Positions 1 to 7,626 of a stretch of DNA of 64,000 bases are shown piece by piece (position 1 is the stretch's first letter; every line of letters begins with the position of its first letter). The stretch is from Bryobacteraceae bacterium (GTDB taxonomy: Bacteria > Acidobacteriota > Terriglobia > Bryobacterales > Bryobacteraceae), in contig JAHCHE010000005.1 of assembly GCA_026129905.1 (NCBI GenBank), forward strand, positions 124,001 to 188,000, written 5' to 3'. Made by a program: the position numbers and the translations under genes. The notes under the pieces were generated by a model, which saw nothing but the letters and a program-made list of their open reading frames with translations, did no database searches and was not told the DNA's origin.

Positions 1-1086
1 GGCGGAAGCCCTGTGCGCATCGAACTGCCGGTGGGGTCCTACATTCCGGAGTTCCACCTGACGGCGGAGCGCGCGGGGCCGGAAGCCGCGCAGATCCGGG
101 TTCCGGAGGCTGAACCTCCGGCGCGGGCAGAGGCCATCGAAACCGAACAGCCAAAACGCGAGACGGCTCCAGCGAAAGCAACGGCGACGCGTTGGTGGGC
201 GGCGGCGCTCGTTCTCGCCATCCTTGCCATCCTGGCATCGAACGCCTGGTGGTGGCGGCGGACGGAGACGCTGGTGCGGGAGGGCTGGGTCGGCGGGGAC
301 AGAGACCTGCCGAAGACACTGCCCTGGTCGGCCCTGGCGGAAGGAACGGAAAGGCCGGTCTTCGTCGTGCTGGCGGATGTCGCGGCAGGCACGTCGCAGG
401 AACTGCTGGGGCGGCCGCTGTCGTTGACCGACTACATGCGGCACAGTTATCTCGAATCGCCGGGGCCGGTCGGCAAGGAGTCCATGGAACTGGCGCGGAG
501 GATGGCGAGCCGGCCGTACACGTCGGCCACGGACGCGGCGCTGGCAGCGCGGTTTCTTCAACTGCACCCCCAGTTGAACCGGCGGATCGCCGTACGTTTC
601 GGGCGGAACCTGCGGATCGAAGACCTTAAGGAAAGCAACGCGATCCTGCTGGGCGGCGGCTATTCCAATCTGTGGGAACGGCTGGTGGCGCCGCAGGCGA
701 ACTTCCGGATCGAGTTCGAGACGAGCGCGGGCATGCACGTGTGCACGAATCGCTCGCCCAAGGCCGGCGAAGCGCGCAAGTACGCGCCCGCGGGGCCGAC
801 GGGCACCACGGGGGTGGCGTATGCCCTGGTCAGCCTTTTGCCCGGACCGCGGGAGAACGGCCACGTGTTGCTGCTGGCGGGGACCAACACGGAAGGAACG
901 CAGGAGGCCGGCGACTTCGTGTCAAGCCGGGAGCGGATCAGCGATGCGCTGCGGAAGATTGGGGTGGACCCCAAGGGTCCGGCCCGTCATTTCGAGCTGC
1001 TGTTGAAACTGGACGCCGTGGCGGGCAGCTCGTACCATTCCGAGGTGATCGCGCACCGGGTGATCGTGAGCGGCGCGGCGGATTGA
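1..1086 (+). CDS. Membrane-anchored protein of unknown function, 5' end missing
   Basis: The frame is open from base 1, so the protein begins outside the window; 361 residues are visible. A GTG at 13 is in frame but is probably internal. The visible part opens with a segment reading IELPVGSYIPEF, a linker I associate with acidobacterial proteins that carry a winged-helix-like or regulatory N-terminus before one transmembrane segment. An Ala/Pro/Glu-rich stretch follows, then one Trp-flanked hydrophobic helix at about visible residues 65-85, then some 270 residues that would lie outside the membrane. No catalytic motif is recognisable. It may be a one-component membrane regulator; the function is inferred only from layout. 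The next gene is a decayed Uma2 frame on the same strand. Confidence 0.6.
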   Translation, partial: GGSPVRIELPVGSYIPEFHLTAERAGPEAAQIRVPEAEPPARAEAIETEQPKRETAPAKATATRWWAAALVLAILAILASNAWWWRRTETLVREGWVGGDRDLPKTLPWSALAEGTERPVFVVLADVAAGTSQELLGRPLSLTDYMRHSYLESPGPVGKESMELARRMASRPYTSATDAALAARFLQLHPQLNRRIAVRFGRNLRIEDLKESNAILLGGGYSNLWERLVAPQANFRIEFETSAGMHVCTNRSPKAGEARKYAPAGPTGTTGVAYALVSLLPGPRENGHVLLLAGTNTEGTQEAGDFVSSRERISDALRKIGVDPKGPARHFELLLKLDAVAGSSYHSEVIAHRVIVSGAAD

Positions 1087-1163
1087 GGGACCGCTCCCGG
1101 CTCAGGGACGGCGCGCGGTTGCCGTGACCGGTTCGCTCCAATAGGATGTTGGCAGGAGCGTGC

Positions 1164-1461
1164 ATGAGCAGTGTCGCGCAGTCGTTGGTGACGTGGGCGG
1201 AATTCCTCCGGTTGCCGGAGCCCCCGGGCGGGCAAGCGATATGAACTTCACGTGGAGGTCCTTTCACCCTCGAACACCTCCGCCAAAGTGAACCGGCAGC
1301 GGATCATCGCTCTGTCGGCGGGAACACAGGAGTTCTGGGTGGTGGACCCGGGGGCGCGGACTGTTCACGTGACCAGTCTCGGGGGCGCGGCGGGCCAAGC
1401 CGTTTCGTCGACAGTGCTCGGCGGCACGGTCGAGGTGGACCAGATTTTCGCTGCGTTGTGA
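1164..1461 (+). pseudogene. Uma2-family (DUF820) protein, internally deleted and frameshifted
   Basis: An ATG at 1164 opens a frame reading MSSVAQSLVTWAEFLRLPE followed by PPGGQ, the typical start of Uma2/DUF820 restriction-endonuclease-fold proteins. It stops at TGA 1242. In the +1 frame, codons from 1237 read RYELH, the residues expected next, and then jump at 1252 to VEVLSPSNTSAK, a motif normally lying in the middle of the family where the catalytic Asp/Glu/Lys cluster sits. The frame continues with EFWVVDP and ends at 1461. About 80-100 family residues are therefore missing between ELH and VEVLSPS, and one base shift separates the halves. An intact Uma2 is about 190 residues. The remnant is unlikely to be functional. 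Confidence 0.75.
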
Positions 1462-1489
1462 AAGGGCGGCGCCACTCGTGGCGACGCGG

Positions 1490-3415
1490 CTACTGCTGGA
1501 GCGCGGGGATCGGATCGGGAGGCCGGGAGACTCTGCCCGCTTTCGCCTCGTCGATCTGGATGTTGTGGGTCCGGAGCGTGAGGCCAAGGGACTGGTCGAG
1601 ATCCACGCGGGCCTTGGCGTACGTGGCGAGGGCGGCCACCTCGTTGGACTGGGCCTGGGCGAGGTCGCGCTGATACTGAATCACGAAGAAAACGGTTGAG
1701 GCGCCGAGCGCGTATTTCTTCTGTTCGGCTTCGAGGGTCTGCTCCTGCAGGATGCGTTCCTGCACGGCGGCGTCGTAAAGGGCGCGCGCCTGCATCACGG
1801 CGATCTGCGCGTTCTGCACCTGGACGCGGATGTTGTTTTTCAGCGAGCGCTCGCGGAGTTCCTGCTGGCGAAGCTGGAGCGAATCGCGAATGTAGTCGGA
1901 CTGGGCGGAGCGGTTGCGGATGGGGATGCTCAACTGGAACGCGATGCCGTAGTCGGGGAAGTTGCGGCGGAGAAGCTGGCCGAGATTGCTGCCGAAGCCG
2001 CCGACGAAGTAGGGGTCGGCGGGCTGGGTGATGCCGGGGCGGTGCAGGAAGTTCGGCTCGCCAGCGAGGGCGTTGTTGTTGAAGAAGGCGATGGCATCCA
2101 GCGAAGGCAGCAGCGCGCTCCTGCTGCCGGCCATGCCGATGCGGGTGTTTTCGATGTTGACCTGGGTCTGCTCGACCTCTCGGCGGTTCACCATGGCAGT
2201 ATCGACCAGGTCTGCGATCGGCTGGAGGGGCTCCTGCGGCGGGATGTTGATGCGGTCGGTGGCGATAACGCGGGCGGAGGAAAGCATCGGGCTTTCGACG
2301 CCGTTTTTCGAGAGCGAGTTCTTGAGCACGGTTTCCTGCTGAAGGAGGCGGGTTTCCGAGGCGGTGAGTTCCTGTTGGCGCCGGGCGACCTGGGCTTGGG
2401 CGCTGACGATTTCGATGGGCGCCAGGGTACCGATCTCCACCTGCTTCTTGTTGTCGTTGTAAAGCTTCTCGGCCAGCGCCAGCGCCTGCTGCTTGACCTT
2501 AACGTCCTCGGTGAAACTCACCAGGTCCCAATAGAGCTTGACGACCGAGGCCACGGTGGCGATCACCTGCTGCTCGAACACCAGGTCGGTGACGTGGAGA
2601 TTGTTCTTGGCGATGCGGATGTTGCGGTTGTTCACGGCCCGGCCGAAACCCTGGAGGAGGCGCTGACTGATCTGCAACTGCCAGTTCGAGGAGAAGAAGG
2701 GGTTGAGCGCGCTGGCGAGGTTGTTGCTTTGGGAATAGTTGCTGTTCCACCCGAAACTGGCGGTGGTGCCGGTGAGCCAGTTCTGTTCAAAGCCCATGTT
2801 GCCGGCGTGGTTGTCGAAAACGAAGGAACTGACGCCGCCGGTGGTGATGGTATTGCTCTGGGGGGTGGAGCGGTGGCTGAAGGCGTAGCGGAAGAAGAAC
2901 CGCGGGTCCAGCACGGGGGTGGCGACGCCGGTTTGCGTGATGATGGCGCCGCCGGCTTCGGTGGCGGTGGTTCCTGTATCCTGACCTCCCCCGCCGCTGC
3001 CGGAAGTGCGCACGCCGGCGCTGGTACCGGCGGCGGTTCCGGTGACCTGGGCTTCGACGCTGGCGGCGCCCTGGGTAACCGATTGCGGGACGCCGCGGAG
3101 GAGTCCGCCCGCCTCGGCGCGCATCAGGTCCGCGCGCGCGATCTGCGGTCCGTAGCGCTGGATCTCGATGTCGAGGTTGTTTTCGAGCGCGAGCGCGATG
3201 GCATCGTTCAGCGACAGGTAGAGCCGGCCGGCGCGGACCAGCCTTTCAAGGCGCTCGGTGTTGGTGAGATTCACGGGCGAAATCGTCTTGGCGCGATAGG
3301 GATCCGTGACCCAGGAATGCTCCGGGTGCTGCCAGGAATACTGCTGGGCCAGGCCCGCCGGCGCCGCCATCAACAGGGCGCACAAGATTGCTGCAATCGA
3401 CTGCACGGTTTTCAT
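1490..3415 (-). CDS. TolC-family outer membrane efflux protein
   Basis: The 641-residue protein starts with a signal peptide ending near AGLAQ and contains the outer-membrane efflux pattern: LSLNDAIALALENNLDIEI near residue 70, long amphipathic helices, and a second repeat with ALYDAAVQERILQEQTLEAE. Such proteins trimerise into an outer-membrane channel with a periplasmic alpha-barrel and serve RND, ABC or MFS pumps. It is longer than E. coli TolC because of a Gly/Thr/Ser-rich insert at about residues 125-165. An AGGA ribosome site lies about 9 nt before ATG 3415. No adaptor or pump gene is adjacent, so its partner must be elsewhere. It is divergent from truA. Confidence 0.9.
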   Translation of the reverse strand: MKTVQSIAAILCALLMAAPAGLAQQYSWQHPEHSWVTDPYRAKTISPVNLTNTERLERLVRAGRLYLSLNDAIALALENNLDIEIQRYGPQIARADLMRAEAGGLLRGVPQSVTQGAASVEAQVTGTAAGTSAGVRTSGSGGGGQDTGTTATEAGGAIITQTGVATPVLDPRFFFRYAFSHRSTPQSNTITTGGVSSFVFDNHAGNMGFEQNWLTGTTASFGWNSNYSQSNNLASALNPFFSSNWQLQISQRLLQGFGRAVNNRNIRIAKNNLHVTDLVFEQQVIATVASVVKLYWDLVSFTEDVKVKQQALALAEKLYNDNKKQVEIGTLAPIEIVSAQAQVARRQQELTASETRLLQQETVLKNSLSKNGVESPMLSSARVIATDRINIPPQEPLQPIADLVDTAMVNRREVEQTQVNIENTRIGMAGSRSALLPSLDAIAFFNNNALAGEPNFLHRPGITQPADPYFVGGFGSNLGQLLRRNFPDYGIAFQLSIPIRNRSAQSDYIRDSLQLRQQELRERSLKNNIRVQVQNAQIAVMQARALYDAAVQERILQEQTLEAEQKKYALGASTVFFVIQYQRDLAQAQSNEVAALATYAKARVDLDQSLGLTLRTHNIQIDEAKAGRVSRPPDPIPALQQ

Positions 3416-3479
3416 GAATTTACTTCCTGCTCGTTGGAATCAATGCCTACTGGAATATATACGCGACCGGGAGGCGGTG

Positions 3480-3507
3480 TTGTTCCTTTAAACCTCAATG
3501 TTATAGT
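3480..3507 (+). promoter_or_regulatory. Possible promoter for truA
   Basis: TTGTTC at 3480-3485 and TATAGT at 3502-3507 are separated by 16 bases. TATAGT lies exactly 6 bases before an in-frame TTG at 3514, which could act as a leaderless start for truA; otherwise the transcript has a leader of about 70 bases to ATG 3586. This is motif matching only. Confidence 0.35.
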
Positions 3508-3585
3508 AGGCTTTTGCGCGCGGGCAAGGCGGAGGCCTCCGGTGAGAAGAGCCTGCCCGGCGCGGCCGCGGCCGACGCCAAACCG

Positions 3586-4329
3586 ATGAGGCGTATCAAA
3601 GTCACCCTGAGTTACGACGGGACGGACTTTCATGGGTGGCAGATCCAGCCCGGGCTGCCGACGATCCAGGAGGCGGTGGAGCGCGTCGTCGCGGAGATCG
3701 AGGGCGCTCCGGTGCGGGTCACCGGGTCCGGGCGTACCGACGCGGGCGTCCACGCGCTGGCGCAGGTGGCGGCGTTCTCGCTTCGCAATCCCATTCCGAC
3801 GGACAATCTCCGCCGGGCGATGAACCGGCTGCTGCCGGCCGAGATCCGCATTCTGGCGGCGGAAGAAACGGCGCCGGAGTTCCATCCCATGAGAGACGCG
3901 ATCGCGAAAACGTACGAGTACCGGATATTCCGCGCCGAGGTCTGTCCGCCGTTCGAGCGGCGCTACCTGCATCACTATCCCTATCCTCTGAACGTGGATC
4001 GCATGGCCGAAGCAGCGCCGCTGTTCGAAGGCGAGCACGACTTCACGTCGTTCGCGGCCTCCGACAAGAGCGACGAGCTGGGACGGTCGAAGGTTCGGGC
4101 CATCTTCTCGTCGAGCATCGAGTGCTTTGCGGACCGCATCGTTTATCGCGTGCGCGGCGGCGGCTTTCTCAAGCACATGGTTAGAAACATCGCCGGCACG
4201 CTGATCGAGGCAGGCAAGGAGAACCTGGGCGTCAAGGAACTCACGGTCCTGCTGCGCGGCGATGCCGGCGTCAAAGCGGGACCGACCGTTCCGCCGAACG
4301 GTCTCTTCCTCATCGGCGTCGAGTACTAA
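3586..4329 (+). CDS. truA: tRNA pseudouridine(38-40) synthase TruA
   Basis: The enzyme isomerises uridines 38-40 in the anticodon arm of many tRNAs. The protein of 247 residues begins MRRIKVTLSYDGTDFHGWQ, the usual TruA start, and has the catalytic-loop motif GSGRTDAGVHALAQVA with the nucleophilic Asp in RTDAGV. Later motifs include the KTYEYRI and FLKHMVRNIAGTLIEAG segments. ATG 3586 was chosen because family homology begins there, although the frame is open back to TTG 3514 and no clear ribosome site precedes 3586. The gene is divergent from the TolC-like gene and convergent with the IlvD/Edd gene, so it stands alone. Confidence 0.95.
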   Translation: MRRIKVTLSYDGTDFHGWQIQPGLPTIQEAVERVVAEIEGAPVRVTGSGRTDAGVHALAQVAAFSLRNPIPTDNLRRAMNRLLPAEIRILAAEETAPEFHPMRDAIAKTYEYRIFRAEVCPPFERRYLHHYPYPLNVDRMAEAAPLFEGEHDFTSFAASDKSDELGRSKVRAIFSSSIECFADRIVYRVRGGGFLKHMVRNIAGTLIEAGKENLGVKELTVLLRGDAGVKAGPTVPPNGLFLIGVEY

Positions 4330-4448
4330 GGCGCCGGGCGCGCGGCTCCAGCCGAGCCAACGCGCTCCGCGTATCGATAAAACGCTCGCCAAATGTCCTG
4401 AGAATGAGCAGGCCGGCGACCAGAGCGGAAGTCCGCGCGTTCAATCGG

Positions 4449-6191
4449 TTAGGGGACGGCAGGCGAGGGCGGCTGTCCGCTTTCGACACGCGAGCGTCCG
4501 AGTGCGGACGCCAGGGTCAGGAAGTCGAAGTCGCAACCGAGGTTGGCCTGGGTGACGTGTTCGAGGAACAGGCGTCCGTAGCCGCGGTCGTAGTGAGGCG
4601 GCGGGGGCGTGAAGGCGGCGAGGCGGCGCTCGATCTCAGCGGCGGGAACGCGCAGGTTGAGGCGGCGGTTGGGCGCGTCGAGTTCGATCTCGTCTCCGGT
4701 TTCGACGACCGCCAGGGGCCCTCCGATGGCGGATTCGGGCGCGACGTGGAGGACAACCGTACCGAAGCTGGTTCCGCTCATCCGGGCGTCGGAAATGCGC
4801 ACCACGTCCGTGACGCCGCGCTTGAGCAGGACCTTGGGCATGGGCATGTGGCCCCATTCGGGGAAGCCGGGGCCGCCCTTGGGGCCGGCGTTCTTCATCA
4901 CCAGGACGGAGTGCTCGTCGACGGGGAGGTCCTCGCTTTCCACCTGCTGTTTCATCTGTTCGTAGCGGTCGAACACGAATGCCTTGCCGCGATGGACCAG
5001 CAGGTGAGGCGACGCAGCGGTCGGCTTGATGACGGCGCCATCCGGACAGAGATTGCCGTAGAGGATGGCCGTACCGCCTTCGGGATGCAAGGGCGCGTCG
5101 AGCGTGCGGATGACGGCGCGGTTGTGGCACTCGGCGGAGGCGACGTTCTCGGCGATGGTCCTGCCGTTCACGGTGAGACAGGCGCCGTGGAGGAGCGGGA
5201 GCGCCTCGCGCATCACGACGGGAAGGCCGCCGGCATAGAAGAAGTCCTCCATGAGGAACTCGCCCGAGGGCTTGACGTTGGTGATGTAAGGGCTGCGGCG
5301 GGAGAGGCGGTCGAAATCGTCGAGCGCGAGGCGGATGCCGAGGCGGCCGGCGATGGCGATGAGGTGAACGACGGCGTTGGTGGAACCGCCGAGGGCCATG
5401 TCGACGACGATGGCGTTTTCAAATGCCTCGCGGCTCATGATGCGGGAAGGGCGGAGATCTTCGGAGACCATTTCGACGATGCGGCGGCCGCTGCGTTCGG
5501 CGATGGCGAGGCGTCGGGAGTCGGGCGCCGGGATGCTGGCGCAGCCGGGCAAGGTCATGCCGAGCGCTTCGGCGATGCTGGTCATGGTGGAGGCGGTGCC
5601 CATCACCATGCAGTGGCCGGCGCTGCGCGCGATGGCGCCTTCGATCTCGCACCACTCCTCGTCGCCGACTTCGCCGATGCGATGGAGGTCGTAGAGCTTG
5701 CGGCCGTCGGTGCCGGAGCCAAGCTTGCGGTTCTTCCAGACGCTGCTGAGGGCGGGGCCGCCGGGGACGACGATGGCGGGCAGGTCCGCGCTGGCCGCGC
5801 CCATGAGTTGGGCGGGGGTGGTTTTGTCGCAGCCGCACAGCAGGACGACGCCGTCCATGGGATAGCCGCGGATGCATTCCTCGACGTCCATGGCCATGAG
5901 GTTCCGCAGGAGCATCGCGGTGGGCTTGACGAAGGGCTCGCCGAGGGAAATGGTGGGGAATTCGAGCGGAACACCGCCGGCTTTCCAGACGCCGCGCTTG
6001 ACGGCTTCGGCGACTTCGCGCAGGTGGCGGTTGCAGTGGTTCAGCTCGCTCCAGGAATTGCAGATGCCGATGACGGGCTTATCTTCAAAAATGTCGGCAT
6101 TAAGACCTTCGGAGCGGAGATAGGCGCGGCGGGCGAAGGCGTAATATTCGTTTTCAAAAAACCAGCGGCTGCTGCGTAATTCTCGTTTCAT
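4449..6191 (-). CDS. IlvD/Edd-family sugar-acid dehydratase
   Basis: The protein of 580 residues belongs to the Fe-S dehydratases that remove water from dihydroxy acids or aldonic acids. It shows ICNSWSELNHCN near residue 43, VLLCGCDKTTPAQLMGA near residue 120 (cluster-ligand Cys), CTGHCMVMGTASTM-like text (here AGHCMVMGTASTM) and a C-terminal GPKGGPGFPEWG. The motif wording and length resemble the arabonate/xylonate/gluconate dehydratase branch more than biosynthetic IlvD. It sits 55 bases downstream of a rhamnonate-dehydratase-like gene on the same strand and has a GAGGAA ribosome site, so the two probably form a sugar-acid operon. The exact substrate cannot be read from the sequence. Confidence 0.85.
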   Translation of the reverse strand: MKRELRSSRWFFENEYYAFARRAYLRSEGLNADIFEDKPVIGICNSWSELNHCNRHLREVAEAVKRGVWKAGGVPLEFPTISLGEPFVKPTAMLLRNLMAMDVEECIRGYPMDGVVLLCGCDKTTPAQLMGAASADLPAIVVPGGPALSSVWKNRKLGSGTDGRKLYDLHRIGEVGDEEWCEIEGAIARSAGHCMVMGTASTMTSIAEALGMTLPGCASIPAPDSRRLAIAERSGRRIVEMVSEDLRPSRIMSREAFENAIVVDMALGGSTNAVVHLIAIAGRLGIRLALDDFDRLSRRSPYITNVKPSGEFLMEDFFYAGGLPVVMREALPLLHGACLTVNGRTIAENVASAECHNRAVIRTLDAPLHPEGGTAILYGNLCPDGAVIKPTAASPHLLVHRGKAFVFDRYEQMKQQVESEDLPVDEHSVLVMKNAGPKGGPGFPEWGHMPMPKVLLKRGVTDVVRISDARMSGTSFGTVVLHVAPESAIGGPLAVVETGDEIELDAPNRRLNLRVPAAEIERRLAAFTPPPPHYDRGYGRLFLEHVTQANLGCDFDFLTLASALGRSRVESGQPPSPAVP

Positions 6192-6246
6192 TATTCCTCG
6201 TTTCGCGCGCGGCGAGAGACGCCAGCGGGCGGCGCGGGCGGCCGCG

Positions 6247-7500
6247 TCAGCTTGCCTCGATATCCCAGCCGAAGCCGGGCTCGTCGGAAGGCTCGGCGTA
6301 GATGCCTTCGGGGCCGCGGGTGATGCGGTTGTCCTCCTCGTAGCGCTTATAGACCTCGGGCGGGCCGCCGGGCGCGGGCATGAAGAGTTCCGCCCAGGGG
6401 CTGTTGACGGTGGCCATGATGAAGTGCATCGAGTCGCGGCTGCCGCCGCCGTGCGGAATCACCGGGATGTCGTAGGCCGAGGCGAGGGCGGCGATGCGCC
6501 GCAGCTCGGTGAGGCCCCCGCACCAGTGGATGTCGGGCTGCCATATCTCGGCGGCATTGTGAGCCAAAAGCTGGCGGAAGCCGTAGCGGGTATATTCGTG
6601 CTCGCCGGTGACGATGCGGGTGGACTTGATGATCTGGCGCAGGCGGCCGAAGCCCTCGTAGTCGTGGGGCTGCAGCACTTCCTCCATCCAGTAGACGCGG
6701 TAGGGCTCGAGCAATTCGGCCATTTCGATGGTGTAGCGCTCGGTCCAGGCCATCCAGCAGTCGAGCATGATGTCGCCGTCGGGGCCGAGAGCCTCCCGGG
6801 TCCGCTTGACGAGTTCCGTGTTCTTTTTCTGGCCGTCGCGGCCGTCGGCGGGGCCGTGAGGCATGGCGAGCTTGAGGCGCTTGTAGCCGAACTCGATGTG
6901 CTGCTCGATGTCGTTGCCGGTGCAGTAGGCGGGGATGCGCGGCTTGGTTTTGCCGCCGAGGAGTTTGTAGACGGGCATGCCGGCGGCCTTGCCGATGAGG
7001 TCCCAGACGGCGAGGTCGACGCCGCTGATGGCGTTGATGACGGCGCCGGCGCGGCCATAGGACATAGTGGAGCGCCAGAGGATGTCCCAGATGCGCTCGA
7101 CGTCGAAGGGGTCTTTGCCGAGCAGGAGCTTGGTGAGGTGGCCTTCGACGATGGCGCCGCCGGCGGGACCGCCGGTTCCGTAACCCTTTAGCCCTTTGTC
7201 GGTGGCGATTTCGACCCAGAAACTGGGCAGCTTTCCGGGGTCGGGCTGAAACAGCGACCGCATGGGCTTGTATTCCTCGTAGATCGACATGGGATTGGCC
7301 ACTTCGACGCCGCCGGTGGACCAAGAGCCGGCGGCGGGCTTGTAGTCGGGCACGGGGCGGCGCTGGCGGACATTCACCAGGCGGACGGAGGTGATTTTCA
7401 TGCCGCTGGCGGCGGCGGGGCGCGGCTGGGCGCTTAATGAGGCTCCGGCCGCGGCGACGGCGGCCGGGGCGTGGGCTAGAAAGCTTCTGCGGCGCATGCG
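6247..7500 (-). CDS. Enolase-superfamily dehydratase resembling L-rhamnonate dehydratase, Tat-exported
   Basis: Enolase-superfamily sugar-acid dehydratase of 417 residues. Text closely parallels E. coli RhmD (YfaW) as I remember it: an N-terminal ANPMSIYEEY segment, LMLDCWM-like IMLDCWMAW, GEHEYTRYGF, WQPDIHWCGGLTELRRIA, VIPHGGG and a C-terminal DEPGFGWDI. The start is ATG 7500, preceded by a strong AAGGAG 8 nt upstream; an in-frame TTG at 7518 overlaps that site and is rejected. The N-terminus reads MRRRSFLAHAPAAVAAAG, a twin-arginine signal, so export of the folded enzyme is predicted, which is unusual for E. coli-type RhmD. It is first in an operon with the IlvD/Edd gene. Substrate assignment to L-rhamnonate is inference. 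Confidence 0.85.
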   Translation of the reverse strand, partial: RMRRRSFLAHAPAAVAAAGASLSAQPRPAAASGMKITSVRLVNVRQRRPVPDYKPAAGSWSTGGVEVANPMSIYEEYKPMRSLFQPDPGKLPSFWVEIATDKGLKGYGTGGPAGGAIVEGHLTKLLLGKDPFDVERIWDILWRSTMSYGRAGAVINAISGVDLAVWDLIGKAAGMPVYKLLGGKTKPRIPAYCTGNDIEQHIEFGYKRLKLAMPHGPADGRDGQKKNTELVKRTREALGPDGDIMLDCWMAWTERYTIEMAELLEPYRVYWMEEVLQPHDYEGFGRLRQIIKSTRIVTGEHEYTRYGFRQLLAHNAAEIWQPDIHWCGGLTELRRIAALASAYDIPVIPHGGGSRDSMHFIMATVNSPWAELFMPAPGGPPEVYKRYEEDNRITRGPEGIYAEPSDEPGFGWDIEAS

Positions 7501-7626
7501 TTTATCTCCTTCGTTCAAGCGTCGTTGGAGCGGATTCTTCCGTGGCCGGCGAGGCCGGTTAAAGAAGATGCCAATCGTTGCCGATTATTGGTTGGGAATT
7601 CGTGTGATGTCAAGGAGACCCTCGCT

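Noticed and set aside
2042-3589. Long plus-strand open frame opposite the TolC-like gene
   Set aside because: It is antisense to a well-supported efflux gene, has no family motif, and arises from high GC codon bias.
4404-6179. 591-codon plus-strand frame opposite the IlvD/Edd gene
   Set aside because: It mirrors the dehydratase codons; its composition is Asp/Gly/Ala/Val-rich without domains.
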